From contig NZ_JAAVUZ010000003.1 of the NCBI RefSeq assembly GCF_018449675.1, positions 1 to 64,000 on the forward strand: a DNA stretch of 64,000 nucleotides. Direction: 5' to 3'. This document shows, one piece after another, positions 1 to 8,369 of the stretch (the first letter of the stretch is position 1; every line of letters begins with the position of its first letter). The position numbers and the translations under genes are program-made. Under the pieces are notes generated by a model, which did no database searches, was not told the origin of the DNA, and saw only the letters and a list, made by a program, of their open reading frames with translations. The stretch comes from Glaciihabitans sp. dw_435 (GTDB taxonomy: Bacteria; Actinomycetota; Actinomycetes; Actinomycetales; Microbacteriaceae).

Positions 1-36
1 ATCCGTCGGTCACGGGTTCAAGTCCCGTCCGCCCTA
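1..36 (+). tRNA. 3' end of a tRNA gene (isotype not readable)
   Basis: A T-arm is visible: stem ACGGG (12-16), loop TTCAAGT (17-23), stem CCCGT (24-28). It is followed by a 3' acceptor strand CCGCCCT (29-35) and discriminator A (36). No CCA is encoded. The anticodon lies before the window, so the isotype cannot be read. A decayed region follows directly. Confidence 0.85.
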
Positions 37-250
37 CTCTTTTGGTGGCCCGAGATCACGTCGGTTGTGGCTCACCATCCAAGCCGTTTCGATAGTGCCG
101 TGGGTCGCGGCCGGGTCGCACCTCCCGCGGCATCCCGCGGCACCGGTCATCACCTCGCGCCGAAGAGTTGCGACGGCCCGCTCGACGGTCGCCCGTTCCC
201 GGAGGGAGAGGACCTCCGCCGGAACCTCGAAGGGGCGCGGCTGGAGGGCA
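37..250. other. Decayed stretch without a recognisable gene
   Basis: There is no convincing gene between the tRNA end and the amidohydrolase fragment. A minus-strand reading (306 to 34) is open but arginine-rich and resembles no family I recognise. It could be out-of-frame remains of the truncated gene to its right. No integrase, direct repeat of the tRNA end or transposase is visible here. Confidence 0.4.
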
Positions 251-439
251 CTAACCGGGAGCCTCCCGTACCTGCGTGCGGCGAGCAACGCAGTGGAACC
301 GCTCATCTGTCATCACATGCGACGACGTCCCGCCGACGCGAACGATGACGCCGTCGACCACCGTCACGTCCGCACCCCCGACGACCGAACCGTCGCGGGG
401 ATCAACGACATTTGCGCCGACCAGAACCAGGGTCTTCAT
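251..439 (-). pseudogene. Amidohydrolase N-terminal fragment
   Basis: The reading opens with ATG at 439, 7 nt after a GGAGG box (minus strand), and stops after 62 residues. The first ~40 residues (MKTLVLVGANVVDPRDGS, then a VVDGVIVRVGG stretch) match the N-terminal beta-sandwich of imidazolonepropionase-like amidohydrolases. They also match the divergent intact gene at 570, sharing VVDPRDGS. The family is 400-500 residues long, so the catalytic barrel is missing. After about residue 45 the sequence no longer looks like the family. I read it as a truncated paralogue that kept its start signals. A genuine short protein cannot be excluded. Confidence 0.65.
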
Positions 440-569
440 GGGAAGCCTCCAACCATGAGCCCTTTGGAGTGGTCTCGCCGAGATTGTCACATTCGTAGTT
501 GATGATACGATCAGAAATGTATTTGTAATCAAAAAGGTTGATTTATTGTCGACCAAGATGGAGCTCACC
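440..569. promoter_or_regulatory. AT-rich divergent promoter region
   Basis: This is the most AT-rich stretch nearby (about 485-545) and lies between two divergent amidohydrolase starts. On the minus strand TTGATT (532-527) and TATCAT (507-502) make a possible -35/-10 pair with a 19-nt spacer. On the plus strand TTGATG (499-504) lies upstream of several TA-rich boxes but no clear partner. A GGAG (559-562) sits 7 nt before ATG 570 and decides that start over TTG 546 and ATG 558. Confidence 0.4.
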
Positions 570-2165
570 ATGACGCCGCAGCAGAACCCAGCGGGCGACG
601 AGCCAGCCGGCCCAACCCGGCGAACGCTCATTAAGAACATTGGCTACGTGGCTCTGGCCGTAGGAGCGGTTGCCGCATCGGGCGGTCCGCTCGTCTCGAG
701 CCTGACCGGGCAACGGCCGTCCCCGCGATCGACGGCCGGCGACGCGCGCCCGGTCCGGATCGATCACGTGACAGTCGTCGATCCTCGTGATGGAAGCAAG
801 CACGTGGACGTGTCTGTGTTCGTGCGCGGAGGGAAGATCACCTCGGTTGGTGGCACCCCTGATTCGGGCGCGTCGGGCGTTCGCGTGATCGACGGTGCGA
901 GTCGCTTCGTGGTTCCCGGCTACAACAACATGCATACGCACGTATTTCAGGAAACGCGATCCGAGCTCTTCATGGCGACGATGCTTCGGGAAGGCACAAC
1001 CGGGATGCGCCACATGGCGGGACCGGACGCGATCCTTCAGCGACGCGCCGAAGGCCGTGTCGCACTCGGCCGCGACACTCCGGGACTCCTCGCGATGGCG
1101 GGGGCAATCTTGATGCCATTCAACTCTCCGACTATCGAGCGCGTTCGCCACGAGATCAACCGGCAGAAGGCGCTCGGCGCGGACTTCATCAAGCTCATCA
1201 TGGTGGAGCGCGACGTGTTCTTTGCCGCGGTGAGTTGGGCGCACAAGCAGGGCATGTCGATCGGAGGACACTTGCCGCCCTCCATCACCCCGTCTGAGGC
1301 GTCGGATGCGGGGTACGACTACCTCGAGCACCTCGGCACGAGCGCCAACATCTGGATCGAGACATCCAGCGAACGGTCCGCCCTCCGTGCGATAGCCGAC
1401 ACTTCGCTCGCCCTGCCCAACGTCCTCGGTCATGTGCCGTTTGCCGAGCAGCTGTTCTCCAGCGAGATCGTCACCAAAGCTACGGCGACAACATTGCTCA
1501 ATCCGGCGCTGTCGGATGCGCCTGAGTCCATCTCGGTACTACAGAGGGCGCTCGACACATTCGACGAGGGCGCTGCGAAGAGCCTGTCGGCCACTTTCGT
1601 GAAAAACGGCACCTGGCAGACCCCCACACTCTCGCGACTGCGCACCGAATACCGCATGGACGCCCCCGAATACAAAAATCATCCCTGGTTGCAGATGCTG
1701 TCACCGGATGTGCAGAGCAACTTTCAGACAACCCGCACGGCCTTCCTCGATCTTCCGCAGGCGCGTCGAAATGCTTACCACCAGTACTACGACACGGCGT
1801 TGAAGCTGGTGGGCATCATGCACGGCGCCGGCGTTCCGATCATGACCGGCACGGACGGCCCGGGAGGCAACCCAGGCCAGGACATGCCGTCTGAGTTCCA
1901 GGAGCTGGCGGCGGCAGGACTTACACCGCTGGACGTGTTGCGGGCGACGACAACCGCACCTGCCGCTTTCCTCGGACGCTCGGAACGCATGGGTGCCGTT
2001 GCCCCAGGGATGGTCGCCGACTTCGTGCTGCTCGATGGCGACCCGCTCGAGGGCGTCGACAACCTCAGCAAGATCAGCGCCGTCGTGAACTCTGGCAACT
2101 ATCACACCGTCGCGGAGCTCGACGAGACGGTAGACCGACTACTCGCAGCCTCGGAGGCATCATGA
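570..2165 (+). CDS. Tat-exported amidohydrolase, imidazolonepropionase-like
   Basis: This 531-residue enzyme of the metal-dependent amidohydrolase superfamily probably hydrolyses a cyclic amide or dipeptide-like substrate outside the membrane. The N-terminus has a twin-arginine signal (TRRTLIKN) and a hydrophobic Ala/Gly stretch, so export in folded, metal-loaded form is inferred. Barrel metal ligands can be followed: HTH after strand 1, a lysine in FIKLIMVE, histidines in GGHLPP and EHLG, and the terminal aspartate in TGTDGPGG. The C-terminus (MGAVAPGMVADFVLLDGDP) is the usual closing beta-sandwich of the family. The substrate is unknown. Its stop overlaps the next start (ATGA), so the two genes are translationally coupled. 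The start at 570 was chosen for its Shine-Dalgarno spacing. Confidence 0.85.
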   Translation: MTPQQNPAGDEPAGPTRRTLIKNIGYVALAVGAVAASGGPLVSSLTGQRPSPRSTAGDARPVRIDHVTVVDPRDGSKHVDVSVFVRGGKITSVGGTPDSGASGVRVIDGASRFVVPGYNNMHTHVFQETRSELFMATMLREGTTGMRHMAGPDAILQRRAEGRVALGRDTPGLLAMAGAILMPFNSPTIERVRHEINRQKALGADFIKLIMVERDVFFAAVSWAHKQGMSIGGHLPPSITPSEASDAGYDYLEHLGTSANIWIETSSERSALRAIADTSLALPNVLGHVPFAEQLFSSEIVTKATATTLLNPALSDAPESISVLQRALDTFDEGAAKSLSATFVKNGTWQTPTLSRLRTEYRMDAPEYKNHPWLQMLSPDVQSNFQTTRTAFLDLPQARRNAYHQYYDTALKLVGIMHGAGVPIMTGTDGPGGNPGQDMPSEFQELAAAGLTPLDVLRATTTAPAAFLGRSERMGAVAPGMVADFVLLDGDPLEGVDNLSKISAVVNSGNYHTVAELDETVDRLLAASEAS

Positions 2166-2812
2166 CGAACACCACGCTGGTGACGCACAACACAGATGGA
2201 CTGAAAACCCGCAGCACGGCTCGGCGGCGATGGACGCGCGCGGCCGGCTGGGCGCTCGTCCTGCTCGGCGTCATCGTGTCGTGGGTGTGGTCAGTCGAAC
2301 TCACCATTCTCGGCGCATCCACCAACGCATCCGTCGCGGGCGTCATTACGATGCTGTTATTTTGCGCGGGCATCATCCTGATCTGGCGGGTGTCCCCGCA
2401 CCGCAGCCGTCGGGCGACGCTCGCGTTCCGGGTCGCTGTCATAGCCACCGTGCTCGGAGCAATCGTGGCCGGTGTCGTTCCTGTTGCGGTGATTTCGCGA
2501 ACGACCGGCACGGTGACCGCGGACGTGACTTCCGGCACGGCAGGGGTCGGATACCGGGTGTCCCGAGTAGCCGTGGCGTCGAGCGATGAGTACCACGTGA
2601 CTACTCTCGACCTTACGATCAACGCGAGCGACCGCACCGCGCCACTGCTGCTGGCGACCGTATCGTTCGCCGATGGCACCGATAACGTGACCTGCGCGAA
2701 CACGCGGAATACCTGGATCCACGACACCTCGACCGTCACATTCACGTGCGACAGTTTTACGCCGATGGACTCCCTCACGTCCGTTTCCGGCATAGCCGTG
2801 TCGGAGAAGTGA
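2162..2812 (+). CDS. Membrane protein of unknown function with an external C-terminal domain
   Basis: This 216-residue protein is coupled by a 4-nt overlap to the amidohydrolase, so the two probably act together at the cell surface. Three hydrophobic segments are visible: residues ~27-47, ~52-72 and ~84-108. The C-terminal ~100 residues are rich in Thr, Ser and Val, have beta character, and contain two cysteines (NVTCAN and FTCDSF) that could form a disulphide outside the cell. I do not recognise a family. The predicted arrangement is a membrane anchor plus an external beta-domain. Confidence 0.7.
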   Translation: MTNTTLVTHNTDGLKTRSTARRRWTRAAGWALVLLGVIVSWVWSVELTILGASTNASVAGVITMLLFCAGIILIWRVSPHRSRRATLAFRVAVIATVLGAIVAGVVPVAVISRTTGTVTADVTSGTAGVGYRVSRVAVASSDEYHVTTLDLTINASDRTAPLLLATVSFADGTDNVTCANTRNTWIHDTSTVTFTCDSFTPMDSLTSVSGIAVSEK

Positions 2813-2853
2813 GCCCCCGCCTCCGGGCGCTGTAGCGTGAGGAGGTGGATGAG

Positions 2854-3477
2854 ATGACGACCGTGCCGGTTGAAGGACGCAATGCGCGCCGCAAAGAGCG
2901 CACGCGGGCGGCCCTGGTGCGAGCGGCGCAAGAGCTGCTCGTCGACGGGCGTGCCCAGGACGTGAGCATCAAAGTGATCACAGAATTGGCCGACGTCGGC
3001 TTTGGCTCGTTCTTCAACCACTTCGAGAATAAGGCTGACCTGTTCGACGCAGCAGTCACTGAGGTTGCACAGCGATACGAAGACTGGCTCGACGAGCGGC
3101 TCGTCGGTGCAGGGGGCCCGCTGCAGCGTTTGTCGTTGAGCATTCGATACACCGGCAGGCTCCACCTTTCACATCCCGCTGAAGCGAATCTGCTGATCGG
3201 CCAATTCACGGTTCTTTACGCTGGTAAGGTGCCCCTGGAGGGTCGGATTCACGCGGACGTCGTGGGCGCATTGACAGCGATAACCCCCACTGCGGTGCCC
3301 GGTCCATCCACGGTGATCGCAGCCACAGGGGCGATCGCGGCCGTACTTGCGGCGGCCTCGACACTGCCCGAGAGTGACCGAGGGCAGCTCGCCGACTCCC
3401 TCGTCGCTGACGTGATGCGCCTCCTCGGCGCTGACAACGCCGTAATTGAGCAACTGGTCAACGCGCCGCTCGACTGA
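2854..3477 (+). CDS. TetR-family transcriptional regulator
   Basis: A 207-residue repressor-type protein. The N-terminal helix-turn-helix covers residues ~8-60: the RKERTRAALVRAAQELL helix, then VSIKVITELADVGFGSFFNHFENKAD, which carries the TetR recognition helix with its FNHF motif. The ligand-binding domain is divergent, as usual for the family. ATG 2854 has GGAGG (2841-2845) 8 nt upstream, a better fit than GTG 2845, which the box would overlap. It lies 41 nt downstream of the amidohydrolase/membrane protein pair on the same strand, so it is a candidate local regulator. The ligand is unknown. Confidence 0.85.
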   Translation: MTTVPVEGRNARRKERTRAALVRAAQELLVDGRAQDVSIKVITELADVGFGSFFNHFENKADLFDAAVTEVAQRYEDWLDERLVGAGGPLQRLSLSIRYTGRLHLSHPAEANLLIGQFTVLYAGKVPLEGRIHADVVGALTAITPTAVPGPSTVIAATGAIAAVLAAASTLPESDRGQLADSLVADVMRLLGADNAVIEQLVNAPLD

Positions 3478-3679
3478 AGAACAAGCAACGGCTCGCTGAG
3501 CTCCACTGACCAACGTGATGCCCGCACGTTGCGGCGTCGAGGCCTCTCCACTGATCGGAGGCGGATAACGGACACGGTGTACCGCTCGTCTGGATCGCAC
3601 TCGCACTCGCACCGGCGATGAGCGATCGTACAGTGAGACGGGTTTAAGTCTGCAGCCGTAGGTCATAGGTCCGCAGGCA

Positions 3680-4141
3680 TTACGCCGCGGCTGCTTCTTT
3701 GATCTTGGCGAGGGCGTTCATGAACCCTTCCGAGCAGCCGCTGGATCCGGCTAGCCGGTCAACTCTGATGTCGGCGATGTCCTTGCCGATGACCGCTTCT
3801 GGAAGCGCGGCAGCGAATCGTTGTTGGTAGCCGAGGGATGTCTCGTCTTCTGCGGGAGTGGTGATCTCGACATCGGTGATGGCCCCGTCCTCGACGCCGA
3901 CAGTGACGTCCTGGTGGGAGGGGAGGGAACCGTACCAGCCGGTCGCCGAATATTCTCCGTCGACGAATTCGGCCGCGGCGAAAGGTGTGGCGGTCGTGGT
4001 GTTGTCTCTGTTCGGCGCGGTGGAGGGGGTGGCGGGGGAGCTGATCGTGCCATCGCCCCACGGTCCCATATCGCTGCAGCCGGCGATGCCGACGGCGAGA
4101 AGCACGCTCGCGGAAGTGAGGGCTGGTGTCCTCGTGCGCAT
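3680..4141 (-). CDS. FMN-binding-domain-like lipoprotein
   Basis: A 153-residue secreted lipoprotein. The N-terminal signal ends in the lipobox GIAGC (Cys ~21), followed by a Ser/Thr/Pro-rich linker and a small domain. The motifs DGEYSATGW, VTVGVEDGAITDVEI, YQQRF and the closing LAGSSGCSEGF are typical of the FMN-binding-domain proteins found in redox lipoproteins. In canonical members the last motif ends in SGAS/T, where FMN is attached through a threonine. Here it reads SSGCS, so covalent FMN is uncertain. It starts 6 nt after the stop of the upstream MmyB regulator on the same strand and is probably co-transcribed with it. Confidence 0.7.
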   Translation of the reverse strand: MRTRTPALTSASVLLAVGIAGCSDMGPWGDGTISSPATPSTAPNRDNTTTATPFAAAEFVDGEYSATGWYGSLPSHQDVTVGVEDGAITDVEITTPAEDETSLGYQQRFAAALPEAVIGKDIADIRVDRLAGSSGCSEGFMNALAKIKEAAAA

Positions 4142-4147
4142 GGTGTT

Positions 4148-5044
4148 CTAGTCGATCTCTGCTGAGTGAGGTTGCTCGTTGGAAGCGGTGTTGGGCCGTG
4201 GGTCGGCGGCCCAGCTCGCGAGGAGCCGTAGAGCGTCGGCCGTTGGCGATCCGGGCTCTGCGCCGTAAACGATGAGTGACTGCCCCGGGTCGGCGGGTAA
4301 TTCCATCGCCTCGAAGGTCAGCTCAAGCTCGCCAACGACCGGATGGCGGACACGCTTGATTCCGGAGTCGTGGTACCGCACGTCGTGGGCCTTCCACAGC
4401 GTGCGGAACTCCACACTGTCGCGGTTGAGGTCGTCGATCAGGTCGGTCAGGTCGCGATCGTACGGATCGCGGCCAAGTTCTGTGCGGAGGTTGGCGACCA
4501 TGTCTGCGGCGTTCTTCGCCCATTCGGTAAAGAACGTACGAGCCTCGGCGTTGAGGAACAAGAACCGAGCGGTGTTGGGTGTACCCGCCGGATCGGCGTC
4601 GTACAGGGGGGAGTACACGGCGCGCCCGAGGGCGTTGGCGGTGATCAGCTGGCGCGTGTGTGTGCGCACGAAGGCGGGGGAGTCCACGATGGCGTCGACG
4701 ACCCGCTGCACCGCAGGCCGGACGATGTTGCGGCTCGGATCGCGCCGCACTGGACGGGTGGCGCCGCTGGAGCCGGCAAGTCGAAAGAGGTGGTCGCGTT
4801 CCGCATCGGTGAGGTGCAGTGCGCGGGCGACGGCGTCGAGCACGCCGTCGGATACGACCCCGACATTTCCCCGTTCGAGCTTCGTGTAGTAGTCGACGCT
4901 GACGCCAGCGAGCATCGCAACTTCTTCGCGACGAAGTCCAGGGACCCTGCGGTTGCCGCCGTAAGCGGGCAGGTTTGCCTGTGTTGGTGTGATATTTGCC
5001 CGCCTGGATGCGAGGAATTCGCGGAGTTCGGATCGGTTGTCCAT
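4148..5044 (-). CDS. XRE-family regulator with MmyB-like ligand domain
   Basis: A 298-residue DNA-binding regulator. Residues ~1-85 hold an XRE helix-turn-helix (REFLASRRANITP, then RVPGLRREEVAMLAGVSVDYYTKLERG). Residues ~105-285 are the MmyB-type C-terminal domain (LGRAVYSPL, RFLFLNAEARTFF, VELEL-type strands, and a GSPTADALRLLASW end). Such proteins commonly control adjacent oxidoreductases. It is paralogous to the gene at 8370: both begin MDNRSE-x-REFLASRRA. A TAAGTT box ends 6 nt before the ATG, so the mRNA is probably leaderless. It is transcribed divergently from the MFS remnant/aldo-keto reductase unit, which is its likely target. Confidence 0.88.
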   Translation of the reverse strand: MDNRSELREFLASRRANITPTQANLPAYGGNRRVPGLRREEVAMLAGVSVDYYTKLERGNVGVVSDGVLDAVARALHLTDAERDHLFRLAGSSGATRPVRRDPSRNIVRPAVQRVVDAIVDSPAFVRTHTRQLITANALGRAVYSPLYDADPAGTPNTARFLFLNAEARTFFTEWAKNAADMVANLRTELGRDPYDRDLTDLIDDLNRDSVEFRTLWKAHDVRYHDSGIKRVRHPVVGELELTFEAMELPADPGQSLIVYGAEPGSPTADALRLLASWAADPRPNTASNEQPHSAEID

Positions 5045-5050
5045 GTACCG

Positions 5051-5056
5051 AACTTA
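5051..5056 (-). promoter_or_regulatory. -10 box of a leaderless transcript (MmyB regulator 1)
   Basis: TAAGTT on the minus strand, then 6 nt, then ATG at 5044. This spacing would start the RNA at the first base of the start codon. No Shine-Dalgarno is present. Confidence 0.55.
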
Positions 5057-5182
5057 CGCGGCCGAATCCCGGCAAAGGAGGCTCTGTCGGAACCTGCTTC
5101 ACCAGAGCCTGTATCCGGGCGCCAGAGACGGGTTGACTCGAAGTCGTGTCCGGCAACCGCCGGCCAAGAGAGGAACACAATC

Positions 5183-5566
5183 ATGGCGCTGATGCTGCTG
5201 CTCGGTCTTGGCCAGGGTCTCGGGTTCGCACCGCTGACCGCCGCGGGTATCACGGCCATCGAGCCAAGGGACGCGGGCGCGGCATCCGGTCTCGTCAATG
5301 TCGCCCACCAGCTTGGCGGCGCAGTCGGTGTCAGCATCGGTGTCGCGGTCGCTGCCGGGGGACATCCCTCCGCCGGTCCCAGCGGAATCGCCACGCAGAC
5401 CACAGACGGCATCACCACAGGCGCACTGTTTCTCGTACTGGCCATCATTGCGGCGGCCACCCTCATCATCCCCGGAACGCGTGCACGAAGCGCAACAGTC
5501 ACGATCCCACCCACCGTCCGAAAGGACACACCATGGAATACACCCACCTTGGAAACTCAGGACTGA
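5183..5566 (+). pseudogene. C-terminal fragment of a DHA2-type MFS drug exporter
   Basis: A 127-residue reading with its own ATG and a GAGAGG box ~9 nt upstream. LMLLLGLGQGLGFAPLT, EPRDAGAASGLVN and HQLGGAVGVSIG are the typical late-helix motifs of 14-helix DHA2 multidrug exporters, which are ~480-500 residues long. Only the last ~3 membrane segments remain, so transport is not expected. Its end overlaps the aldo/keto reductase start by 34 nt in another frame. It is best read as the tail of an exporter removed by deletion, whose translation signals now lead into the reductase gene. Confidence 0.75.
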
Positions 5567-6516
5567 AAGTCAGCCGCATCGCCCTCTGCTGCATGAGCTT
5601 TAGTCTGCCCGGAACCGGCCGCGACTGGGCCCTCGATGACGATGCCGCCGAGCCGATCTTCCGCCAGGCTCTCGACCTCGGCGTGACATTCTGGGACACC
5701 GCCAACGTCTACGCCCAGGGCACCAGCGAAGAGATCGTTGGACGCGCGATCAGGAAGTACGGCAAGCGAGAAGACATTGTGTTGGCGACGAAGCAGTTCT
5801 GGAAAATGCACGATGGCCCCGGCGGTTCGGGGCTGTCACGCAAGGCGATCATTGAGCAGACGGATGCCTCGCTGCGACGTCTCGGCACGGACTACATCGA
5901 TCTCATGCAGATCCACCGTTTCGATCCTGATGTTCCTGTCGAGGAGACCATGGAAGCGCTGCACGACGTGGTGAAGGCGGGCAAGGTGCGCTACATCGGA
6001 GCCTCGTCGATGTGGGCGTGGCAATTCGCGAAAATGCAGTCGACCGCCAAATTGAACGGCTGGACCACGTTCATCTCCATGCAGGACCAGTACAGCGTGA
6101 CCAGCCGCGAAGAAGAACGCGAAATGTTCGGTCTGCTCGCAGATCAGGGAGTCGGTTCCATCCCCTGGAGCCCGCTGAACGCCGGTATCAACGCCCGTCC
6201 CTGGGGCGATGAGAGTACGGAGCGTGCCAAGCAAAACCCGAAGACGGACATGTTCGGTAATCCTCTCTACCTCGACGGCGACAAGGCAATCGTTGACGCG
6301 ATCGAGTCCATTGCACAGGAGCGCGGTGTGTCGATGGCCCAGGTCGCCCTGGCATGGGTTCTGCGCAACCCTATCGTCGACTCCGTCTTGTCTGGCGCGA
6401 CGAAGAGTCATCACTTGTCCGATGCCGTCGCAGCGCTCGACATTGAGCTCACCATCGAGGAAGTCCATGCCCTCGAATCCCCGTATGTGCCGCGTACCCC
6501 CACGTACTTCAACTGA
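5533..6516 (+). CDS. Aldo/keto reductase
   Basis: A 327-residue NADPH-dependent oxidoreductase with a (beta/alpha)8 barrel, cytosolic. The catalytic tetrad is visible: Asp and Tyr in FWDTANVYAQG, Lys in VLATKQFW, and His in LMQIHRFD. The C-terminal cofactor segment LSGATKSHHLSDAV is also family-typical. The opening EYTHLGNSGLKVSRIALC places it in the broad YajO/YghZ-like group. Such enzymes reduce aldehydes and ketones, and the substrate cannot be read from sequence. It is the one intact member of a plus-strand run whose upstream gene (MFS) and downstream gene (SDR) are both broken. The MmyB regulator transcribed away from it is the likely controller. Confidence 0.9.
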   Translation: MEYTHLGNSGLKVSRIALCCMSFSLPGTGRDWALDDDAAEPIFRQALDLGVTFWDTANVYAQGTSEEIVGRAIRKYGKREDIVLATKQFWKMHDGPGGSGLSRKAIIEQTDASLRRLGTDYIDLMQIHRFDPDVPVEETMEALHDVVKAGKVRYIGASSMWAWQFAKMQSTAKLNGWTTFISMQDQYSVTSREEEREMFGLLADQGVGSIPWSPLNAGINARPWGDESTERAKQNPKTDMFGNPLYLDGDKAIVDAIESIAQERGVSMAQVALAWVLRNPIVDSVLSGATKSHHLSDAVAALDIELTIEEVHALESPYVPRTPTYFN

Positions 6517-6528
6517 CGGGAGAGGCAC

Positions 6529-7117
6529 GTGACTCACCTCACTACCGTTCTCATTGTTGGCGCCACCGGGAGCATCGGCAGACTCGTCACCGCGGAGTCA
6601 ATCCGTCACGGCTACGCGACGCGCGCTCTCGTCCGACACGCATCAGCTCGGCGCGACATCCATCCCGAGGCGCAGATCCCGTTCGGATGGTCATGACTGG
6701 AAGCGTCGTTGAGAACGGCTCGTCCGCGCGAGCGGCAACGAGTACACGATTGTGCGACCCGGTTGGTTCGACTACAACGACGAGGACCAACTCGCTATCA
6801 CCTTCCTGCAGGGAGACACCCGTCATGCCGGCACTCCTGCCGACGGTGTTATCTCGCGTCGTCAGATTGCCCAGGTTCTGGTGGACAGCCTTGCGTCAGA
6901 ACGGGCCGACCACATGACCTTCGAGCTGGTGGCCGAGAGGGGCCCTGCTCCGGATGACCTCACCTCGCTCTTCGCCGCACTCGTCCCAGACGACAGGCGA
7001 GGCATTGACGGGGTCCGGGACCAGGCCAATATGTCAGCACGTTCCGAACCCGACGGTGTCCTCGCGGACCTCACATGGGCGGATTCACTCAGAGGCCTGC
7101 CGGGCGCGCCCAGCTGA
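6529..7117 (+). pseudogene. SDR family NAD(P)H-binding oxidoreductase, internally deleted and frameshifted
   Basis: A GTG at 6529 opens an intact Rossmann start (TTVLIVGATGSIGRLVTAES, with the GATGSIG dinucleotide motif) that runs to about HPEAQI, then stops at 6694-6696. A second frame carries the family's C-terminal half: DGHDWKRR, then an in-frame TGA at 6710-6712, then ERLVRASGNEYTIVRPGWF and DTRHAGTPADGVISRRQIAQ to the stop at 7117. Relatives are ~280 residues, so roughly 130 middle residues are missing at a junction near 6680. The WKRR-stop-ER context suggests one serine codon mutated to TGA. It follows the aldo/keto reductase by 12 nt, so it was once part of that operon. Confidence 0.8.
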
Positions 7118-7135
7118 AACGAAACGAAACGAAAA

Positions 7136-7183
7136 CAGTCCCGTCCAACTTGCTCTCAGTGGAGAGCACGCTGGACGGGACTG
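7136..7183. terminator. Bidirectional terminator hairpin
   Basis: Perfect 12-bp arms CAGTCCCGTCCA (7136-7147) and TGGACGGGACTG (7172-7183) enclose a second stem GCTCTC/GAGAGC (7152-7157, 7162-7167) with loop AGTG. It lies between the convergent SDR remnant and alcohol dehydrogenase. A short AAACG repeat (4 copies) precedes it. Confidence 0.75.
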
Positions 7184-7206
7184 AAGTCGGCGCGCGGGGC
7201 GTTAGA

Positions 7207-8235
7207 TCAGATGGTGGCGGCGTCGATGACGAAGCGGTAGCGCACGTCCGACTTCAGTACTCGCTCGTAGGCGTCGTTGATGGCGGATGCCTCGATCAGC
7301 TCGATCTCTGGCGCAATATTGTGCTCGGCGCAGAAGTCCAGCATCTCCTGGGTCTCGGCGATGCTGCCGATACCTGATGCCGCGAACGAGCGGCGGTTCC
7401 CCATGAGGCCGAAGACCGAAATGGGGAGCGACTGCGCGGGTGCGCCGACGTTGACCATCGTTCCGTCGAGGGCGAGCAACGACAGGTACGACTGGAGGTC
7501 GACCGGCGCACTGACGGTGTTGACGATCAGGTCGAAGGTGTTCGCGAGTGCCTCGAATGTGGTGTCGTCACTGGTGGCGTAGTAGTGGTCGGCTCCGAAG
7601 CGGACGCCATCCTCCTGCTTGCTCAGCGACTGCGACAGCACGGTGACCTCAGCACCCATGGCGTGGGCGATCTTGACGGCCATGTGGCCGAGTCCGCCCA
7701 TGCCGACGACTGCCACCTTCTTGCCGGGACCGGCGTTCCAATGGGCGAGGGGCGAATACGTGGTGATGCCGGCGCAGAGCAGGGGAGCCGCCGCCTCGTA
7801 GGGGATGGACTCGGGCACGCGAAGAACGAAGTCCTCGACAACCACGACGTGGCTGGAGTAGCCGCCCTGGGTGGTGGTGCCGTCGCGGTCGACGCTCGCA
7901 TAGGTCTGCGTGTTGCCCTTGAGGCAGTAGTTGGCCATTCCGGCGAGGCAATTGACGCACTCGCGGCAGGAGTTGACCATGCAGCCGACGCCAACGCGGT
8001 CGCCCACCTTGTGGCGCGTGACGTCCGCACCGATGGCGGTAACGGTACCGACGATTTCGTGCCCAACGACCTGCGGGTAGGCAATCGGGCCCCACTCGCC
8101 GCGGACGGTGTGGATGTCGGAATGGCACACTCCGGAGTAGGCGATGTCAAGGGGGCCGACCTCGCGTCGTTCGATCGTGGTGGGTACGAGAGGCTCGGTG
8201 GCCGACGTGGCAGCGTACGCGCGTGCGGTGGTCAT
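7207..8235 (-). CDS. Zinc-dependent alcohol dehydrogenase (YahK/cinnamyl type)
   Basis: A 342-residue NAD(P)-dependent medium-chain dehydrogenase that interconverts alcohols and aldehydes. Catalytic zinc ligands are in GVCHSDIH and VVGHE. The structural zinc lobe has four cysteines ([15 protein letters not shown]). The Rossmann motif is [13 protein letters not shown], and the end [11 protein letters not shown] is typical of the YahK/AdhA group. Compared with relatives, about five residues are missing just before the catalytic cysteine: GPLDIAY, where GPxDVxIxIAY is usual. This shortens a surface strand, and its effect is unknown. ATG 8235 has a GGAG box upstream. The divergent neighbour is the second MmyB regulator. 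Confidence 0.9.
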   Translation of the reverse strand: MTTARAYAATSATEPLVPTTIERREVGPLDIAYSGVCHSDIHTVRGEWGPIAYPQVVGHEIVGTVTAIGADVTRHKVGDRVGVGCMVNSCRECVNCLAGMANYCLKGNTQTYASVDRDGTTTQGGYSSHVVVVEDFVLRVPESIPYEAAAPLLCAGITTYSPLAHWNAGPGKKVAVVGMGGLGHMAVKIAHAMGAEVTVLSQSLSKQEDGVRFGADHYYATSDDTTFEALANTFDLIVNTVSAPVDLQSYLSLLALDGTMVNVGAPAQSLPISVFGLMGNRRSFAASGIGSIAETQEMLDFCAEHNIAPEIELIEASAINDAYERVLKSDVRYRFVIDAATI

Positions 8236-8297
8236 TAATGTTCTCCAGATGGTGCGGTGTAAGCGGATGTCTCTATTCAAGGGCATCCCGAGTGAGC

Positions 8298-8362
8298 CAG
8301 GCAGTGCGGCTCCATGGGGTCACTGGCAGTGCCTCCCTGAGTCACCTGCCCCCGCCTAGAGT
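8298..8362 (+). promoter_or_regulatory. Promoter and repeat between adh and MmyB regulator 2
   Basis: TAGAGT (8357-8362) ends 7 nt before ATG 8370, which fits a leaderless regulator mRNA. GGCAGTGC occurs twice (8300-8307, 8325-8332) in the shared upstream region and could be an operator for the divergent adh/regulator pair. Confidence 0.45.
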
Positions 8363-8369
8363 CGACTGC

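Noticed and set aside
1-570. Integrated element or attachment site at the tRNA
   Set aside because: Only the tRNA tail is in the window, no repeat of its 3' end is seen downstream, and no integrase is present.
6710-6712. TGA in the SDR remnant considered as selenocysteine recoding
   Set aside because: There is also a frameshift and a large deletion, the position is not a catalytic cysteine in the family, and no SECIS-like hairpin was seen.
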